DNA of 64,000 nt from Calditerrivibrio nitroreducens DSM 19672 (GCF_000183405.1 NC_014758.1:124001-188000); one strand, 5' to 3'; counted from the stretch's first letter, positions 1 to 11,021 are shown. Numbers and translations are program-made. The notes: generated by a model from the letters alone, not told the origin.

Positions 1-491
1 GTATACCCCTTTTCAACATCATCAAACCGGGCTATAAGATCCTCTTCATCCCGAAATAGTATCGTAGCATAATCGGTTATCCCTGGTTTAACTGTCAATA
101 CTATGGTGTAATCATCTTTGTATAGTTTAACATATTTTTCCACCTCCGGCCTTGGTCCCACAAGACTCATATCCCCTTTTAAAACGTTGAAAAATTGAGG
201 GAGCTCATCTAATTTCCATTTTCTTAAGTAATAACCCACTTTTGTGATACGGGGATCTCTATCTTTGGTAACAAGGGGGCCCATCTTATCGGCATCCACC
301 ACCATGGTGCGGAATTTGTAAAGTCCAAACGGTTTAAAATCTTTACCCATCCTGATCTGTCGATAAAATATCGGACCATTTGTATCGAGCTTTATCAGTA
401 ATGCAATGATAAAAAAAGATGGTAGGAGTAGTAAGATTGCCAATGTTGAAAATATTATATCCATCAGACGCTTGCCAAAATATCTATACAT
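1..491 (-). CDS. Bacterial sugar transferase (polyprenyl-phosphate glycosyl-1-phosphate transferase), C-terminus cut by window edge
   Basis: Reading from the ATG at 491 gives about 163 residues of a bacterial sugar transferase of the WcaJ/PglC type, which moves a sugar-1-phosphate from UDP-sugar to undecaprenyl phosphate at the inner membrane and starts glycan assembly. Visible are a short basic N-terminus (MYRYFGKRLMD), one hydrophobic segment (about residues 12-30), then the family signatures GPIFYRQIRMGK, FRTM, DPRITKVGYYLRKWKLDELPQ and GDMSLVGPRPE. Only the end of the catalytic domain is missing. It lies 2 bp downstream of murB with AAAGG before the start, so it is probably co-transcribed. 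The sugar used cannot be told. Confidence 0.85.
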   Translation of the reverse strand, partial: MYRYFGKRLMDIIFSTLAILLLLPSFFIIALLIKLDTNGPIFYRQIRMGKDFKPFGLYKFRTMVVDADKMGPLVTKDRDPRITKVGYYLRKWKLDELPQFFNVLKGDMSLVGPRPEVEKYVKLYKDDYTIVLTVKPGITDYATILFRDEEDLIARFDDVEKGY

Positions 492-493
492 AA

Positions 494-1360
494 CTACCTT
501 TCAATTATTTTTACCTCTTCCTCCAGCATAATGCCGGTTTTTTGGAAAACAACCATTTTTACGTGGGATATCAGATCTTTTATATCCTTACTACTGGCAT
601 TGTTGAAGTTTATGATAAAATTGCTGTGCTTTTCTGAGACCTTTGCTCCACCAATTGAAAATCCTTTAAGTCCGCATTCTTCTATGAGTTTACCGGCATA
701 TGTCCCGGGAGGTCTTTTGAAGACAGATCCGCAGGAGGGGTATTCAAGTGGTTGTTTTTCACCCCTTTTATTTAGTATATCATCCCTTATCTTGTGTGGA
801 TCATTCTTTGCAAAGTTGAGTTTAAATGATCCGGATACGACAATCTCGTCCTTTATTGAGCTTTTTCTGTATGAAAAGGATAATTCACTGGCCTTTAATG
901 TGGTAAATTCTCCATCTTTAAATATCTCTACAGAGTACAAAACATCTTTTATTTCTGTGTCAAAGGCGCCGGCGTTCATGTAGATGGCTCCACCAACTGT
1001 GCCGGGGATACCTGATAGATGTTCGATGCCGGAAAGATTGTTTATGATAGAAAACAGCACCATATCGTCTAATAAAATTCCAGATCCAGCAGTTAAGATA
1101 TTTTTGTCTATTATCATAAATCGATTAAGTTTTTTTAGGGATAAAATCAGGCCATCGAAACCTGCATCGTCGAAGAGCACGTTTGTTCCGTTGCCTATCA
1201 CCAGATACCTTAACTTTTTCTCCTGTAAAAAGTTCCAGATAAGCATAAGTTCTAAGTTATTTTTAGGTTCGGCAAAAAATCTGGCTGGACCTCCGGTTTT
1301 ATAACTGCAATGTTTACTTAATGGCTCGTTGCTTTTGATGATACTATTTAAATCGAGCAT
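494..1360 (-). CDS. murB: UDP-N-acetylmuramate dehydrogenase MurB
   Basis: MurB reduces the enolpyruvyl group of UDP-GlcNAc-enolpyruvate to UDP-MurNAc with NADPH and FAD, an early cytoplasmic step of peptidoglycan synthesis. The 288 residues show the FAD-domain landmarks YKTGGPARFF (about 21-30), GNGTNVLFDD and GIPGTVGGAIYMNAGAF, the SYRKS segment, and the C-terminal PSCGSVFKRPPG with the catalytic serine of the SCGSVF motif, then AGKLIEECGLKG. The short length and the missing extra loop fit the Bacillus-like type II enzyme. The start overlaps the end of the upstream phosphorylase gene by 17 bp, which suggests translational coupling. Confidence 0.96.
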   Translation of the reverse strand: MLDLNSIIKSNEPLSKHCSYKTGGPARFFAEPKNNLELMLIWNFLQEKKLRYLVIGNGTNVLFDDAGFDGLILSLKKLNRFMIIDKNILTAGSGILLDDMVLFSIINNLSGIEHLSGIPGTVGGAIYMNAGAFDTEIKDVLYSVEIFKDGEFTTLKASELSFSYRKSSIKDEIVVSGSFKLNFAKNDPHKIRDDILNKRGEKQPLEYPSCGSVFKRPPGTYAGKLIEECGLKGFSIGGAKVSEKHSNFIINFNNASSKDIKDLISHVKMVVFQKTGIMLEEEVKIIER

Positions 1361-2126
1361 TTTTTATCGCCTCATGGCAGCTGCAGGGGGATTTCCTCTT
1401 CATTGAAGCCACCTCTTTGATTATAAACCTTATGACAGCATCATTATTTTTCACATGCTCCACCACTTCATCTGTGGTAAGAGGCGTTTTGCTGATCCCT
1501 GCTGCGAAGTTTGATACGATATTCACGGCTGCGTAGCATATGCCAAGCTCCCTTGCAAGGGCTGTTTCCGGCATAAGGGTCATCCCAACCACATCAAATC
1601 CCAATTTTAAAAAGGCATTTATCTCCGCTGCACTCTCCAATCTTGGGCCGTTTGTGCAGAGGTATACCCCCTTCGGATGAAAACGTACCCCGGATTTCTT
1701 TAAAATATTTATAAGTTCTTCCCTTATAGATGGGCAGAATGGATATGTGAAATCTATGTGGTAAGTATCTCCGATATCTGAATAGGTTGATTCTCTTCCG
1801 TATGTCCAGTCTACTATATTGTCCGGTATCAAAAAATCACCCGGCAAGAGTAAACTATTTATCCCCCCCACAGCCCCAAAAGCTACTATGAAATCTACAT
1901 TAAGTTCATAAAATCCGTATATATTTGATCTGTAATTAATTAGATGGGGAGGGAATTGATGTTTTTCCCCATGCCTTGCAATGGAATAGATCTCATTATC
2001 CCCAAAGAGATATTTTTTGTAACTTGAGGATGGTGATCCGTACTTATTTGATAAGTTTATCTCTTCCACAAACTTAAATCCCTCTTCCACAAGGAAGCCT
2101 GTGCCACTGATAATCCCTATCTTCAT
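1344..2126 (-). CDS. MTAP/PNP-family nucleoside phosphorylase, probably methylthioinosine or 6-oxopurine type
   Basis: Family 2 purine nucleoside phosphorylase that splits methylthioadenosine, methylthioinosine or a purine nucleoside with phosphate. Visible motifs in 260 residues: the N-terminal phosphate site GIISGTGF, RHGEKHQFPPHLINYRSN (RHG, NYR), the AFGAVGGINSLLLPGD region, TNGPRLESAAEI, GMTLMPETALARE, and a C-terminal CSCHEA. In 6-aminopurine enzymes the base-binding loop usually carries Asp (TDYD); here it reads VSNFAAG with Asn, and the CSC tail is also usual in the 6-oxopurine branch. I therefore favour methylthioinosine, inosine or guanosine over MTA, by inference. It overlaps murB. 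Confidence 0.85.
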   Translation of the reverse strand: MKIGIISGTGFLVEEGFKFVEEINLSNKYGSPSSSYKKYLFGDNEIYSIARHGEKHQFPPHLINYRSNIYGFYELNVDFIVAFGAVGGINSLLLPGDFLIPDNIVDWTYGRESTYSDIGDTYHIDFTYPFCPSIREELINILKKSGVRFHPKGVYLCTNGPRLESAAEINAFLKLGFDVVGMTLMPETALARELGICYAAVNIVSNFAAGISKTPLTTDEVVEHVKNNDAVIRFIIKEVASMKRKSPCSCHEAIKNARFK

Positions 2127-2154
2127 GTTAACTCCACTGATGTATATTTGAAAT

Positions 2155-2760
2155 TTATATCCTCGGTTTCGGCAGATTCCAGTTTTTCCTTATAGCAAGC
2201 AGCCTCAAAAGAAATACCACCAGAATAGCAGTAATAATAGTAAGATAGCTTTCACCAATAGATTTGAAAAGGATTAAGAATACCACACCACCAATTATGG
2301 ATGCAGATGCGTAAACCTCTTTTTTAAGTACCAGAGGGATTTCCCCCTGCAAAATGTCCCTTATCATTCCACCAACTGTTCCGGTCATAACCCCCATGAA
2401 TATCGAGCCGATATAACCGATATTGTAATCGATTCCCACTTTTACTCCGATTACAGTAAAAACGCCTAATCCTAGTGCGTCCATAATCAGTAGCGTATTA
2501 TATCCCCTTTCAACTTTTCTATAGAAGAAAAATACGATAAGTGCCGACAGAAGGGATAAAACTATATAATTGTAATCTCTAAAAATAAACGGTGGAATTC
2601 TCCCCACAAGTAGATCTCTAATGGTTCCACCCCCCACAGCCGTTACAAGGCTCAACACAGATATTCCGTATAGATCCATATCTTTTTTTACACCTGCCAG
2701 GGCTCCACTTATTGCAAAGGCTATGGTACCTAATAGGTCAAGAAGGTATAGGAGGGTCAT
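2155..2760 (-). CDS. TRIC/UPF0126 family membrane protein (trimeric intracellular cation channel type)
   Basis: A 201-residue, very hydrophobic protein with about seven membrane segments arranged as two related halves. Each half carries the family glycine/arginine signature: [18 protein letters not shown] near residue 41 and [18 protein letters not shown] near 127. This is the UPF0126 family (E. coli YadS/YicG), the bacterial relatives of TRIC K+ channels. Some members have been linked to glycine export, so the substrate here is open. The start codon overlaps the lolD stop by 4 bp (ATGA), so it is translated from the same message as the Lol genes, though no functional tie is evident. Confidence 0.85.
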   Translation of the reverse strand: MTLLYLLDLLGTIAFAISGALAGVKKDMDLYGISVLSLVTAVGGGTIRDLLVGRIPPFIFRDYNYIVLSLLSALIVFFFYRKVERGYNTLLIMDALGLGVFTVIGVKVGIDYNIGYIGSIFMGVMTGTVGGMIRDILQGEIPLVLKKEVYASASIIGGVVFLILFKSIGESYLTIITAILVVFLLRLLAIRKNWNLPKPRI

Positions 2761-3410
2761 AATTTCTCCAGCACCACTTTTCTATCAAAATTCTGGGTAA
2801 GTTTTTCATCATGGGTTACCATTATGATGGTGACCCCTTCCGATTTTAATTTATCAAATATCTTCATGATCTCCAGTGTGTTGGCACCATCAAGGTTACC
2901 CGTTGGTTCATCCGCCAGAAGAAGCTCCGGTTCGTTCATCAACGCTCGTGCCACCGCAACCCTCTGCTGTTCTCCGCCTGAAAGCTCATTGGGATGATGA
3001 TGGTATCTGTGGGATAACCCCACCTTATCCAGGAGAAATTCGGCATGTTTGATAGCTTTATTAATAGGTGTCCCGGCTATCATGGCGGGCATAGCCACAT
3101 TCTCCAATGCGGTAAAATCGTTTAATAGGTAGTGAAATTGAAATACAAAACCTACTTTTTTATTCCGGTATTCATCAATGGGGTAGCTTTGATTAAAGAT
3201 ATTTTCCCCTTTGAAGATTATATTTCCGGTATCTGGTTTATCCAGCCCACCAATGATGTGCATAAGTGTGGATTTTCCGGATCCAGATGGGCCCACCACC
3301 ACCACCGATTCCCCTTTTTCAATAGTTAAAGTGAAGCTATTTAAAACCTGGATTATGTTGTTTGATTTTCGGTAGCTTTTGGAGATATTCAGGATCTCTA
3401 AAAAACTCAT
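2757..3410 (-). CDS. lolD: Lipoprotein-releasing system ATP-binding protein LolD
   Basis: ATPase subunit of the Lol ABC transporter that extracts mature lipoproteins from the inner membrane and passes them to LolA. The 217 residues show Walker [10 protein letters not shown] (about 41-49), the Q-loop QFHYLL, signature [15 protein letters not shown], Walker [13 protein letters not shown] and the switch histidine in MVTHDE. The GEQQRVA signature and the NELSGGE/TGNLDG layout are typical of the LolD/MacB branch. It directly follows the permease gene (stop and start share base 3410), which settles the Lol assignment over MacB or FtsE. Confidence 0.93.
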   Translation of the reverse strand: MSFLEILNISKSYRKSNNIIQVLNSFTLTIEKGESVVVVGPSGSGKSTLMHIIGGLDKPDTGNIIFKGENIFNQSYPIDEYRNKKVGFVFQFHYLLNDFTALENVAMPAMIAGTPINKAIKHAEFLLDKVGLSHRYHHHPNELSGGEQQRVAVARALMNEPELLLADEPTGNLDGANTLEIMKIFDKLKSEGVTIIMVTHDEKLTQNFDRKVVLEKL

Positions 3411-4639
3411 TATTCATTCCTCAAAGCAGCTATAGGATCCATTCTTGCTCCCTGCCTTGCCGGATAAAGGGCGGAAAGGTAGGTGATTAGTATTGCGGAT
3501 ACTGTTACTATCAAAAATACCTCCGGAACGATCTCCACTGGGATTCTATCCATAAAATAGACATCTTTGGGAAGGGATATGATCTTGTATTTTTTTAATA
3601 TAAAACAGATCACAAGAGCAAGTATATCCCCCAAAAAAGTACCCATCACACCGATTATAAGCCCCTGCTTTATAAAGATCTTCTGGATCATCTTTTCGGA
3701 GGCACCCATCGCTCTTAGTATGGCAATATCTCGTTTTTTATCTTTGACGGTCATCGTAATGAGGCTTACTATATTAAAGGATGCCACCACCACAATAAGT
3801 GTAAGCACCACAAACATAGCAGCTTTTTCCAGTTCAAGGGCTGAAAATAGATTTTTATTCATACTGAGCCAGTCTCTTGCCCAGAAGGGGAAGTCCAGCT
3901 TTGTGGCAATCTCTTTGGCTATTCTGGATGCCCTGTCGATATTATCCACCTTGACGCTAAATCCCGTAATGGTATCCCCGAGGTCAAAGAATTTTTGTGC
4001 CGCCTTTATATCCACAAATGCCAGACCATTGTTATAATCATACATGCCGGAATCGAATATAGCAACCACATAAAACTTTTGCATCTTTGGGGTAAATCCA
4101 AAGGGGCCTTTTTTCCCAAAAGGTGCCACCATTACCACTTCATCGTATAATCTTACCCCAAGTGTCAAAGCAAGATCTTTGCCCAGTACTATTCCACTTT
4201 TATTATCAAAATCGTATTTTAATTTAAAAAGATCCCCAGCTGTTATAAACTGCTTTATATTGATGGCCTGGGCCTCCTTTTCCGGGATTATCCCCCGCAG
4301 CATCACACCACTTACATTGGCGGGTCCTGTGAGAAGTACCTGACTGAAAACAAAAGGTGATACCGCCACCACCCCCTTTGTCTCTCTAATCTTATTTTCC
4401 ACCTTCTGCCAATCTGAGATGGTACCCACATCTATTCTATTGACTATTATGTGGGAGTTGGCACCCAGTATTTTATCCTTTAGGTTATTTTCAAATCCGG
4501 TAAAAACGTTTGTTACTACTATCAGCGTAGCTACCCCCAGAAGTATTCCGATGATGGCTATAACGGAGATGAAAGAGATGGCTTTTGTCTCTTTTTTTGA
4601 TTTTATATACCTGAGTGCTATAAAGTTTTCTATTTTCAT
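3410..4639 (-). CDS. lolC/E: Lipoprotein-releasing system permease, LolC/LolE family
   Basis: Membrane subunit of the lipoprotein release ABC transporter. The 409 residues have one N-terminal membrane segment (about 21-45) preceded by FIALRYIKSKK, a large periplasmic MacB-like domain (about 46-270), and three C-terminal segments with the FtsX-fold. The coupling region reads KDKKRDIAILRAMGASEKMIQKIF and the C-terminus ends in YPARQGARMDPIAALRNE, both LolC/E hallmarks. Only one permease gene is present beside lolD, so the complex may be a homodimer of a LolF-like subunit, or a second permease gene lies elsewhere. Confidence 0.92.
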   Translation of the reverse strand: MKIENFIALRYIKSKKETKAISFISVIAIIGILLGVATLIVVTNVFTGFENNLKDKILGANSHIIVNRIDVGTISDWQKVENKIRETKGVVAVSPFVFSQVLLTGPANVSGVMLRGIIPEKEAQAINIKQFITAGDLFKLKYDFDNKSGIVLGKDLALTLGVRLYDEVVMVAPFGKKGPFGFTPKMQKFYVVAIFDSGMYDYNNGLAFVDIKAAQKFFDLGDTITGFSVKVDNIDRASRIAKEIATKLDFPFWARDWLSMNKNLFSALELEKAAMFVVLTLIVVVASFNIVSLITMTVKDKKRDIAILRAMGASEKMIQKIFIKQGLIIGVMGTFLGDILALVICFILKKYKIISLPKDVYFMDRIPVEIVPEVFLIVTVSAILITYLSALYPARQGARMDPIAALRNE

Positions 4640-4646
4640 CAGCGGC

Positions 4647-6197
4647 TTATTCCCATTCTATAGTTGCTGGTGGTTTTGAGCTGATGTCGTAGACCACTCT
4701 ATTTATACCTTTTACTTCATTTATAATACGGTTTGACACCTTTCCCAAAATCTCATACGGGATCTTTGCCCAATCGGCGGTCATACCATCCACACTTGTG
4801 ACTGCTCTTAAAGCAAGCACATTCTCGTATGTCCTTTCATCCCCCATGACCCCCACAGATCTTACGGGTAAAAGTACAGAAAATGCCTGCCATATCTCTC
4901 TGTAAAGCCCAGCCTTTTTTATCTCTTCGATGTATATATGATCCGCTAAACGTAGTAGATCCAGCTTTTCTTTATCCACACTACCAAGCACCCTGATGGC
5001 AAGCCCCGGTCCTGGGAAAGGGTGCCTAAAGAGGATATCCTCCGATAACCCAAGTTCTAAACCTACCTTTCTCACCTCATCCTTGAAAAGCTCTCTTAAA
5101 GGCTCTATCAGCTTGAATTTCATATCCTCTGGTAATCCACCAACATTGTGATGGGTTTTTATCGTGGCGGAAGGCCCCTTAAATGATACCGATTCTATTA
5201 CATCTGGATATAGGGTTCCCTGAACTAAAAATTCAAAGTCACCAAGTTTTTTAGCCTCCTCTTCGAAGATTCTGATGAAGAGGTTCCCTATGGTTTTTCT
5301 CTTTTTTTCAGGTTCTTCAATATCTCTTAAGGCTTCAAGGAATCTGTCTTCAGCATCCACGTAGATAAGATTGATCTTAAAATTGTCTCGGAATGTTTTT
5401 AATACCTGTTCTGCTTCTCTGTATCTTAAAAGCCCATTATTCACAAAAACACAAATTAGTTGGTCTCCGATAGCCTCATGTACTAAGACTGCAGCTACCG
5501 AAGAATCTACACCTCCGCTTAATGCACACAGTACCTTTTTTTCACCCACAAGGGATCTAATCCTTTCTATCTCAGTATGGATAAAATTGCCAGCTGTCCA
5601 GATCTGTTTGCAGCCGCAGATATCCACAACAAAGTTTTTTAATATCGTATCCCCTTGATCGGTATGGGCAACCTCGGGATGGAACTGTATTGCATAAATC
5701 GGTTTATCTTTATGTTTCATTGCTGCAATTGGAGCGTTATCTGTCCAGCCTATGATTTCAAATTGTTCAGGGATCTTCTCTAACCGATCTCCATGGCTCA
5801 TCCAAACGGTAAGCTTATTTCCGGATAGTTTTAGATTGTCAAAGAATATATCATTTTTTAACATTATCTCACTTCTGCCATATTCCCTCTGTTGGGCTGG
5901 AGATACCACCCCCCCAAAAAATTGACAGATAAGCTGCATTCCGTAGCATATCCCCAAGATAGGAAGATTCAGCTCGAATACCCTTTTATCGCATAAAGGG
6001 GCATCTTTGTCATATACCGAAGACGGTCCACCAGAGAGGATAATCCCCTTTGGGGAGAAAGCTTGAATCTTTTCAAAAGGGGCGTTGCAAGGGAAAATCT
6101 CACAGTACACCCTCTGCTCTCTTACCCTTCTGGCTATGAGCTGGGTGTATTGGGATCCGAAGTCAAGTATTAGGATCTTTTCGGAATGTATGTCCAT
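4647..6197 (-). CDS. guaA: GMP synthase (glutamine-hydrolysing)
   Basis: Converts XMP to GMP using ATP and ammonia from glutamine. The 516 residues have the full three-part layout. The class I glutaminase domain (about 1-195) shows GGPSSVYD, the nucleophile motif GICYGMQ and the His/Glu pair in QFHPEVAHT. The ATP pyrophosphatase domain shows [13 protein letters not shown] (P-loop) and the [14 protein letters not shown] segment. The C-terminal dimerization domain ends in [18 protein letters not shown]. It follows guaB by 9 bp on the same strand, so the two consecutive steps IMP to XMP to GMP are made from one operon. Confidence 0.97.
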   Translation of the reverse strand: MDIHSEKILILDFGSQYTQLIARRVREQRVYCEIFPCNAPFEKIQAFSPKGIILSGGPSSVYDKDAPLCDKRVFELNLPILGICYGMQLICQFFGGVVSPAQQREYGRSEIMLKNDIFFDNLKLSGNKLTVWMSHGDRLEKIPEQFEIIGWTDNAPIAAMKHKDKPIYAIQFHPEVAHTDQGDTILKNFVVDICGCKQIWTAGNFIHTEIERIRSLVGEKKVLCALSGGVDSSVAAVLVHEAIGDQLICVFVNNGLLRYREAEQVLKTFRDNFKINLIYVDAEDRFLEALRDIEEPEKKRKTIGNLFIRIFEEEAKKLGDFEFLVQGTLYPDVIESVSFKGPSATIKTHHNVGGLPEDMKFKLIEPLRELFKDEVRKVGLELGLSEDILFRHPFPGPGLAIRVLGSVDKEKLDLLRLADHIYIEEIKKAGLYREIWQAFSVLLPVRSVGVMGDERTYENVLALRAVTSVDGMTADWAKIPYEILGKVSNRIINEVKGINRVVYDISSKPPATIEWE

Positions 6198-6206
6198 AAT
6201 CTACCT

Positions 6207-7673
<1,467 letters not shown>

Positions 7674-7736
7674 TTACTCCTAAAAGATTTATTCTTAAAC
7701 ATATACTTTTATATAATATTCTACACAAGAAAAACT

Positions 7737-7767
7737 AAAGAAAAAAAATTGCGTGAAGAGGTTGCAA
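7737..7767 (-). terminator. Weak intrinsic terminator-like hairpin after nadE
   Basis: Read on the minus strand, a short TTGC/GCAA stem (7749-7752 with 7764-7767) is followed by a run of T residues. The stem is only 4 bp, so this may not stop transcription efficiently. It sits between nadE and guaB, where a break between the nadE group and guaBA would be sensible. The rest of 7671-7792 is AT-rich and must hold any guaB promoter. Confidence 0.3.
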
Positions 7768-7792
7768 CTTTTTATCTTCCAAATTTTGTTTA

Positions 7793-8605
7793 TCAATATC
7801 CCCAATCCCTACTATATCTAAAATCTCTATCGATAGTTCTATTACTTATCTTTGCGATTATCGGCAGTTGTCGTTTAAATTGATTTCTCCTTACCTTTTC
7901 GGCGACATTCATTATAAACTGTTCACTAAATCCCAAGTCCATCAGTTCACTTTTTGATAATCTCTCATCGATCATGTGATAAAGTAGCTTATCCACCTCT
8001 TTATAGGAAAACCCCAATTCATCCTCATCTGTTTGCCCTACCCAAAGATCTGCGGTAGGTTTTTTGTTGATCAGCTTCTCGGGGATTCCGAGATATTTGG
8101 AAAGCTCCCAAACCTGCGTTTTGTAAAGATCTCCGATCGGATTTATTGCCGAAGCAAGATCTCCATACCATGTACCATACCCTAAGAGGAGTTCTGTCTT
8201 GTTGCTGGTACCTAATACCAATGCCCGATATTTTGATGACATATCAAAAAGGGTTACCATTCTCATCCTTGCCATTACATTTCCCATACGGAGCTTATCA
8301 TCCAGATTTAACGTTTCGAGAAAGGGGTCTACGTATGGGGTAATCTCTATCACTTGCAGATTTATACCAAATTCATCAGCCACCAGCTTTGCATCATCTA
8401 AGCTCTCTCTACTACTTGTTTTATATGGAAGGGCGAAGGCGAATAGTTTATCGCTTCCAACAGCCTTAACTGCAAGAACTGCCGAAAGTGCAGAGTCGAT
8501 TCCACCGCTTAAACCAACTACCAAATTGGAAAAACCTGTCTTTTCTGTTTCCTCTTTGATAAAATTTACCAAGACATCTGCTACCATTTTATAGTTTAAA
8601 TTCAT
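7793..8605 (-). CDS. nadE: NAD+ synthase, ammonia-transferring domain as a stand-alone protein
   Basis: Final step of NAD synthesis: adenylates and amidates nicotinic acid adenine dinucleotide. The 270 residues are an adenine-nucleotide alpha-hydrolase fold with P-loop GLSGGIDSALSAVLA (about 31-45), LGTSNKTELLLGYGTWYGD, NPIGDLYKTQVWELSKYLGIP and KKPTADLWVGQTDEDELG. There is no fused amidase domain. The gene immediately upstream encodes exactly that missing domain and overlaps it by 4 bp (8602-8605), so the pair probably works as a two-subunit glutamine-dependent synthetase. Use of free ammonia alone cannot be excluded. Confidence 0.94.
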   Translation of the reverse strand: MNLNYKMVADVLVNFIKEETEKTGFSNLVVGLSGGIDSALSAVLAVKAVGSDKLFAFALPYKTSSRESLDDAKLVADEFGINLQVIEITPYVDPFLETLNLDDKLRMGNVMARMRMVTLFDMSSKYRALVLGTSNKTELLLGYGTWYGDLASAINPIGDLYKTQVWELSKYLGIPEKLINKKPTADLWVGQTDEDELGFSYKEVDKLLYHMIDERLSKSELMDLGFSEQFIMNVAEKVRRNQFKRQLPIIAKISNRTIDRDFRYSRDWGY

Positions 8606-9438
8606 TTTATGATCCCCTTATTTCTGATGAATTCCAAAAAGAGCTCAGGCTCCTCATCCCTGTAGAATGGGGATAATATTCTACTTCTACGAACAGTTTC
8701 ATCTTTTATTTCAACGATCCGGTTGTCTTCTCTAATCAGATCACATCCTCCAATCTCTTTACCTAATGCATCTATTGCCAAAGATCCACCCCAGAACGTC
8801 ACCCCATCTTCTACTCCTACTCTGTTTACGAAGATGGTGTTTACAGTAAGGTTATTGGCTATAAATTTAATAGTATTATACCACAACTCTTGAGAGTAGA
8901 ATCTATCGCTATAAAAACCTCGGGCTGGTGAATTTGATACTATTAATAGATTCTTTACCCCTTGCATTGAATAAAGATAAAGGGAGCTTAAATGTAGAGC
9001 ATCTTCACATATCAAAATTCCAGTTTTACTTCCCAACATATCGAATGCTTCAAAATTTTTACCTGCAGCAAAATAACGAGATTCTTCAAACATTGTATAG
9101 TTTGGTAGATAAACCTTTTTGTGCAGATGTTTCAGTGATCCAGACTCAAAGTATCCGGCTGCATTGAAAAACTGATGGTTTTCATCCTCATATACAAAAC
9201 CTGCAAGAATACCAATATCTTTGGAGATAGATTCGAAGAGTTTGAATATTTCAGAGCTCTTATTTAATGCTACATCAGATACTAAATCCCTTAAAAAATA
9301 GCCAGTTAATGACAGCTCAGGAAAGATTACGATATCAGCTTTTTGTTCTATAGCATTTTGGATCTCTTTTCTATGTATATCTATATTTTTGGATAGGTTA
9401 CCGAGAAAAGGTTTTATCTGGGAGATATAGATCTTCAC
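8602..9438 (-). CDS. Carbon-nitrogen hydrolase, probable glutaminase subunit of NAD+ synthase
   Basis: A 278-residue nitrilase-superfamily protein with the Glu-Lys-Cys triad in clear context: FPELSLTGYFLRDLV (Glu near residue 41), HKKVYLPNYTMFEESRYFAAG (Lys near 112) and TGILICEDALH (Cys near 144). These contexts closely resemble the N-terminal glutaminase domain of fused NadE enzymes (FPEL..TGY..DLL, LPNY.VFDE.RYF, GV.ICED) more than other amidases. Its 278 plus the 270 residues of the next gene equal the roughly 550 of a fused enzyme. The 4-bp overlap supports stoichiometric expression. That it channels ammonia to NadE is inference. Confidence 0.85.
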   Translation of the reverse strand: MKIYISQIKPFLGNLSKNIDIHRKEIQNAIEQKADIVIFPELSLTGYFLRDLVSDVALNKSSEIFKLFESISKDIGILAGFVYEDENHQFFNAAGYFESGSLKHLHKKVYLPNYTMFEESRYFAAGKNFEAFDMLGSKTGILICEDALHLSSLYLYSMQGVKNLLIVSNSPARGFYSDRFYSQELWYNTIKFIANNLTVNTIFVNRVGVEDGVTFWGGSLAIDALGKEIGGCDLIREDNRIVEIKDETVRRSRILSPFYRDEEPELFLEFIRNKGIIK

Positions 9439-9914
9439 AGGCTACCCCTTTTAAATTCTCCACTTTTGCCACCACTTTTTGATAATAGCATAATATCAGA
9501 TATTGTCATCTCTTTGTCAATAGCTTTGCACATATCATAGATGGTAAGTGCCGCAACCGATACCCCTGTGAGTGCCTCCATCTCCACACCTGTCTTTCCG
9601 GTCAATTTGACAGATACGGTTATTTCCACATAAGATTCTTCTGTATTCGGTTTGAAATAGACATCTGCCCCGGTGATATTCAAAGGGTGACACATAGGGA
9701 TTAGATCTGAAGTTTTCTTTAGCCCCATAATGGCGGCAACTCTGGCAACACCAAATACATCCCCCTTTTCTATCTCTTTATCCAAAATCCTTTTTAATGT
9801 TTCCGGCTTCATGTATACTTTCCCTGATGCCACAGCAACCCTAAAGGTATCAGATTTTTCTGTGACATCCACCATTCTACTTCTACCTTCTTCATCAAAA
9901 TGTGTTAATTTCAT
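9435..9914 (-). CDS. moaC: Cyclic pyranopterin monophosphate synthase MoaC
   Basis: Molybdenum cofactor synthesis: converts the MoaA product (3',8-cyclo-GTP) to cyclic pyranopterin monophosphate. The 159 residues show the family start LTHFDEEGRSRMVDV, then KKTSDLIPMCHPLNITG, GKTGVEMEALTGVSVAALTIYDMCKA and the lysine-rich end LLSKSGGKSG. It overlaps the downstream nitrilase-like gene by 4 bp. Other moa genes are not in the window. A Mo enzyme that needs this cofactor is encoded at 60.5 kb. Confidence 0.96.
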   Translation of the reverse strand: MKLTHFDEEGRSRMVDVTEKSDTFRVAVASGKVYMKPETLKRILDKEIEKGDVFGVARVAAIMGLKKTSDLIPMCHPLNITGADVYFKPNTEESYVEITVSVKLTGKTGVEMEALTGVSVAALTIYDMCKAIDKEMTISDIMLLSKSGGKSGEFKRGSL

Positions 9915-9929
9915 ATCTCACCCTATCTC

Positions 9930-11021
9930 TTACACGTTGAATCTAAAATAGATTATATCTCCATCTTTTACAATGTATTCCTTCCCTTCCAATCTTGTTT
10001 TACCCAGCTCTTTTGCTTTTTGAAGGGATCTAAGCTCTACGAATGTATCGTAATCTGTTACCTCTGCCCTAATAAATCCCCTTTCTATATCTGAATGTAT
10101 CTTTCCGGCTGCTTTTTGGGCATTGGTGCCGTTTTGGATTGTCCAAGCTTTCACCTCTTTTTCCCCTGCAGTAAAAAAGGTAATAAGATTAAGGAGTCTG
10201 TATCCCTCCTGTATCATCATCTCCAAACCAGACCTCTTCAATCCTAAAGCTGCGAGAAACTCTTTGGCCTCTTCTTTTTCCAATTCTGCAATCTCAGCTT
10301 CGATTTTGGCGGAGATCTTTATGTACACAGATCCCTCTTTATTGGCGTAATCGATGACTTTTTTTACGTAATCGTTCTCTTTTTGTAATCCCTCTTCATC
10401 CACATTCATCACAAACATCACCGGTTTTGATGTGATAAAATTGTATTCCTTCAAAAGTTCCTTCTCTTCTTCAGTCATTAGATTCCTTAGCATCACGCCG
10501 TTTGATGCACTGTCAAAAAGCCTTTTTAGAATTTCCACCTTTTCCTTTAGATCTTTATCCCCACTCTTGGCGACTTTGCTATACTTGTTGAGAGCTTTTT
10601 CCAATATCTCAAGGTCTGAGAGTAAGAGTTCATTATTGATAATTTCGATATCCCTGATTGGATCTATCCCACCTTCAACATGGGTTACATCGTCGTTTTC
10701 GAAACATCTGACGATATGAGCAATAGCATCCACCTGCCTAATGTGGGTGAGAAATTGGTTTCCGAGCCCTTCCCCTTTGCTTGCCCCTCTCACAAGACCT
10801 GCAATATCTACAAATTCTATAGTGGTGGGGGTTACTTTCTTGGGGTTTATGACTGACGCTATGAAGTACAGACGATCGTCCGGCACATTTACAATCCCGA
10901 TATTTGGATCTATAGTACAAAAAGGGTAATTGGCACTTTCCACATGAGCTTTCGTTAGAGCATTAAACAGTGTAGATTTCCCTACGTTTGGTAAACCTAC
11001 GATTCCACAGTTAAATCCCAT
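9930..11021 (-). CDS. ychF: Redox/ribosome-associated GTPase YchF (OLA1 family)
   Basis: A 363-residue P-loop NTPase of the Obg superfamily. Visible: G1 GLPNVGKSTLFNALT, ANYPFCTIDPN, G3 DIAGLVRGASKGEGLGN, a coiled-coil insertion (about 125-180), and the C-terminal TGS domain with the GEKEVKAWTI and GFIRAEVTDYD stretches. The non-canonical G4 region (NVDE in place of NKxD) fits YchF, which prefers ATP. Its cellular role is thought to be ribosome- or stress-linked. It heads the minus-strand cluster; the ATG at 11021 follows AGGAGG. Confidence 0.96.
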   Translation of the reverse strand: MGFNCGIVGLPNVGKSTLFNALTKAHVESANYPFCTIDPNIGIVNVPDDRLYFIASVINPKKVTPTTIEFVDIAGLVRGASKGEGLGNQFLTHIRQVDAIAHIVRCFENDDVTHVEGGIDPIRDIEIINNELLLSDLEILEKALNKYSKVAKSGDKDLKEKVEILKRLFDSASNGVMLRNLMTEEEKELLKEYNFITSKPVMFVMNVDEEGLQKENDYVKKVIDYANKEGSVYIKISAKIEAEIAELEKEEAKEFLAALGLKRSGLEMMIQEGYRLLNLITFFTAGEKEVKAWTIQNGTNAQKAAGKIHSDIERGFIRAEVTDYDTFVELRSLQKAKELGKTRLEGKEYIVKDGDIIYFRFNV

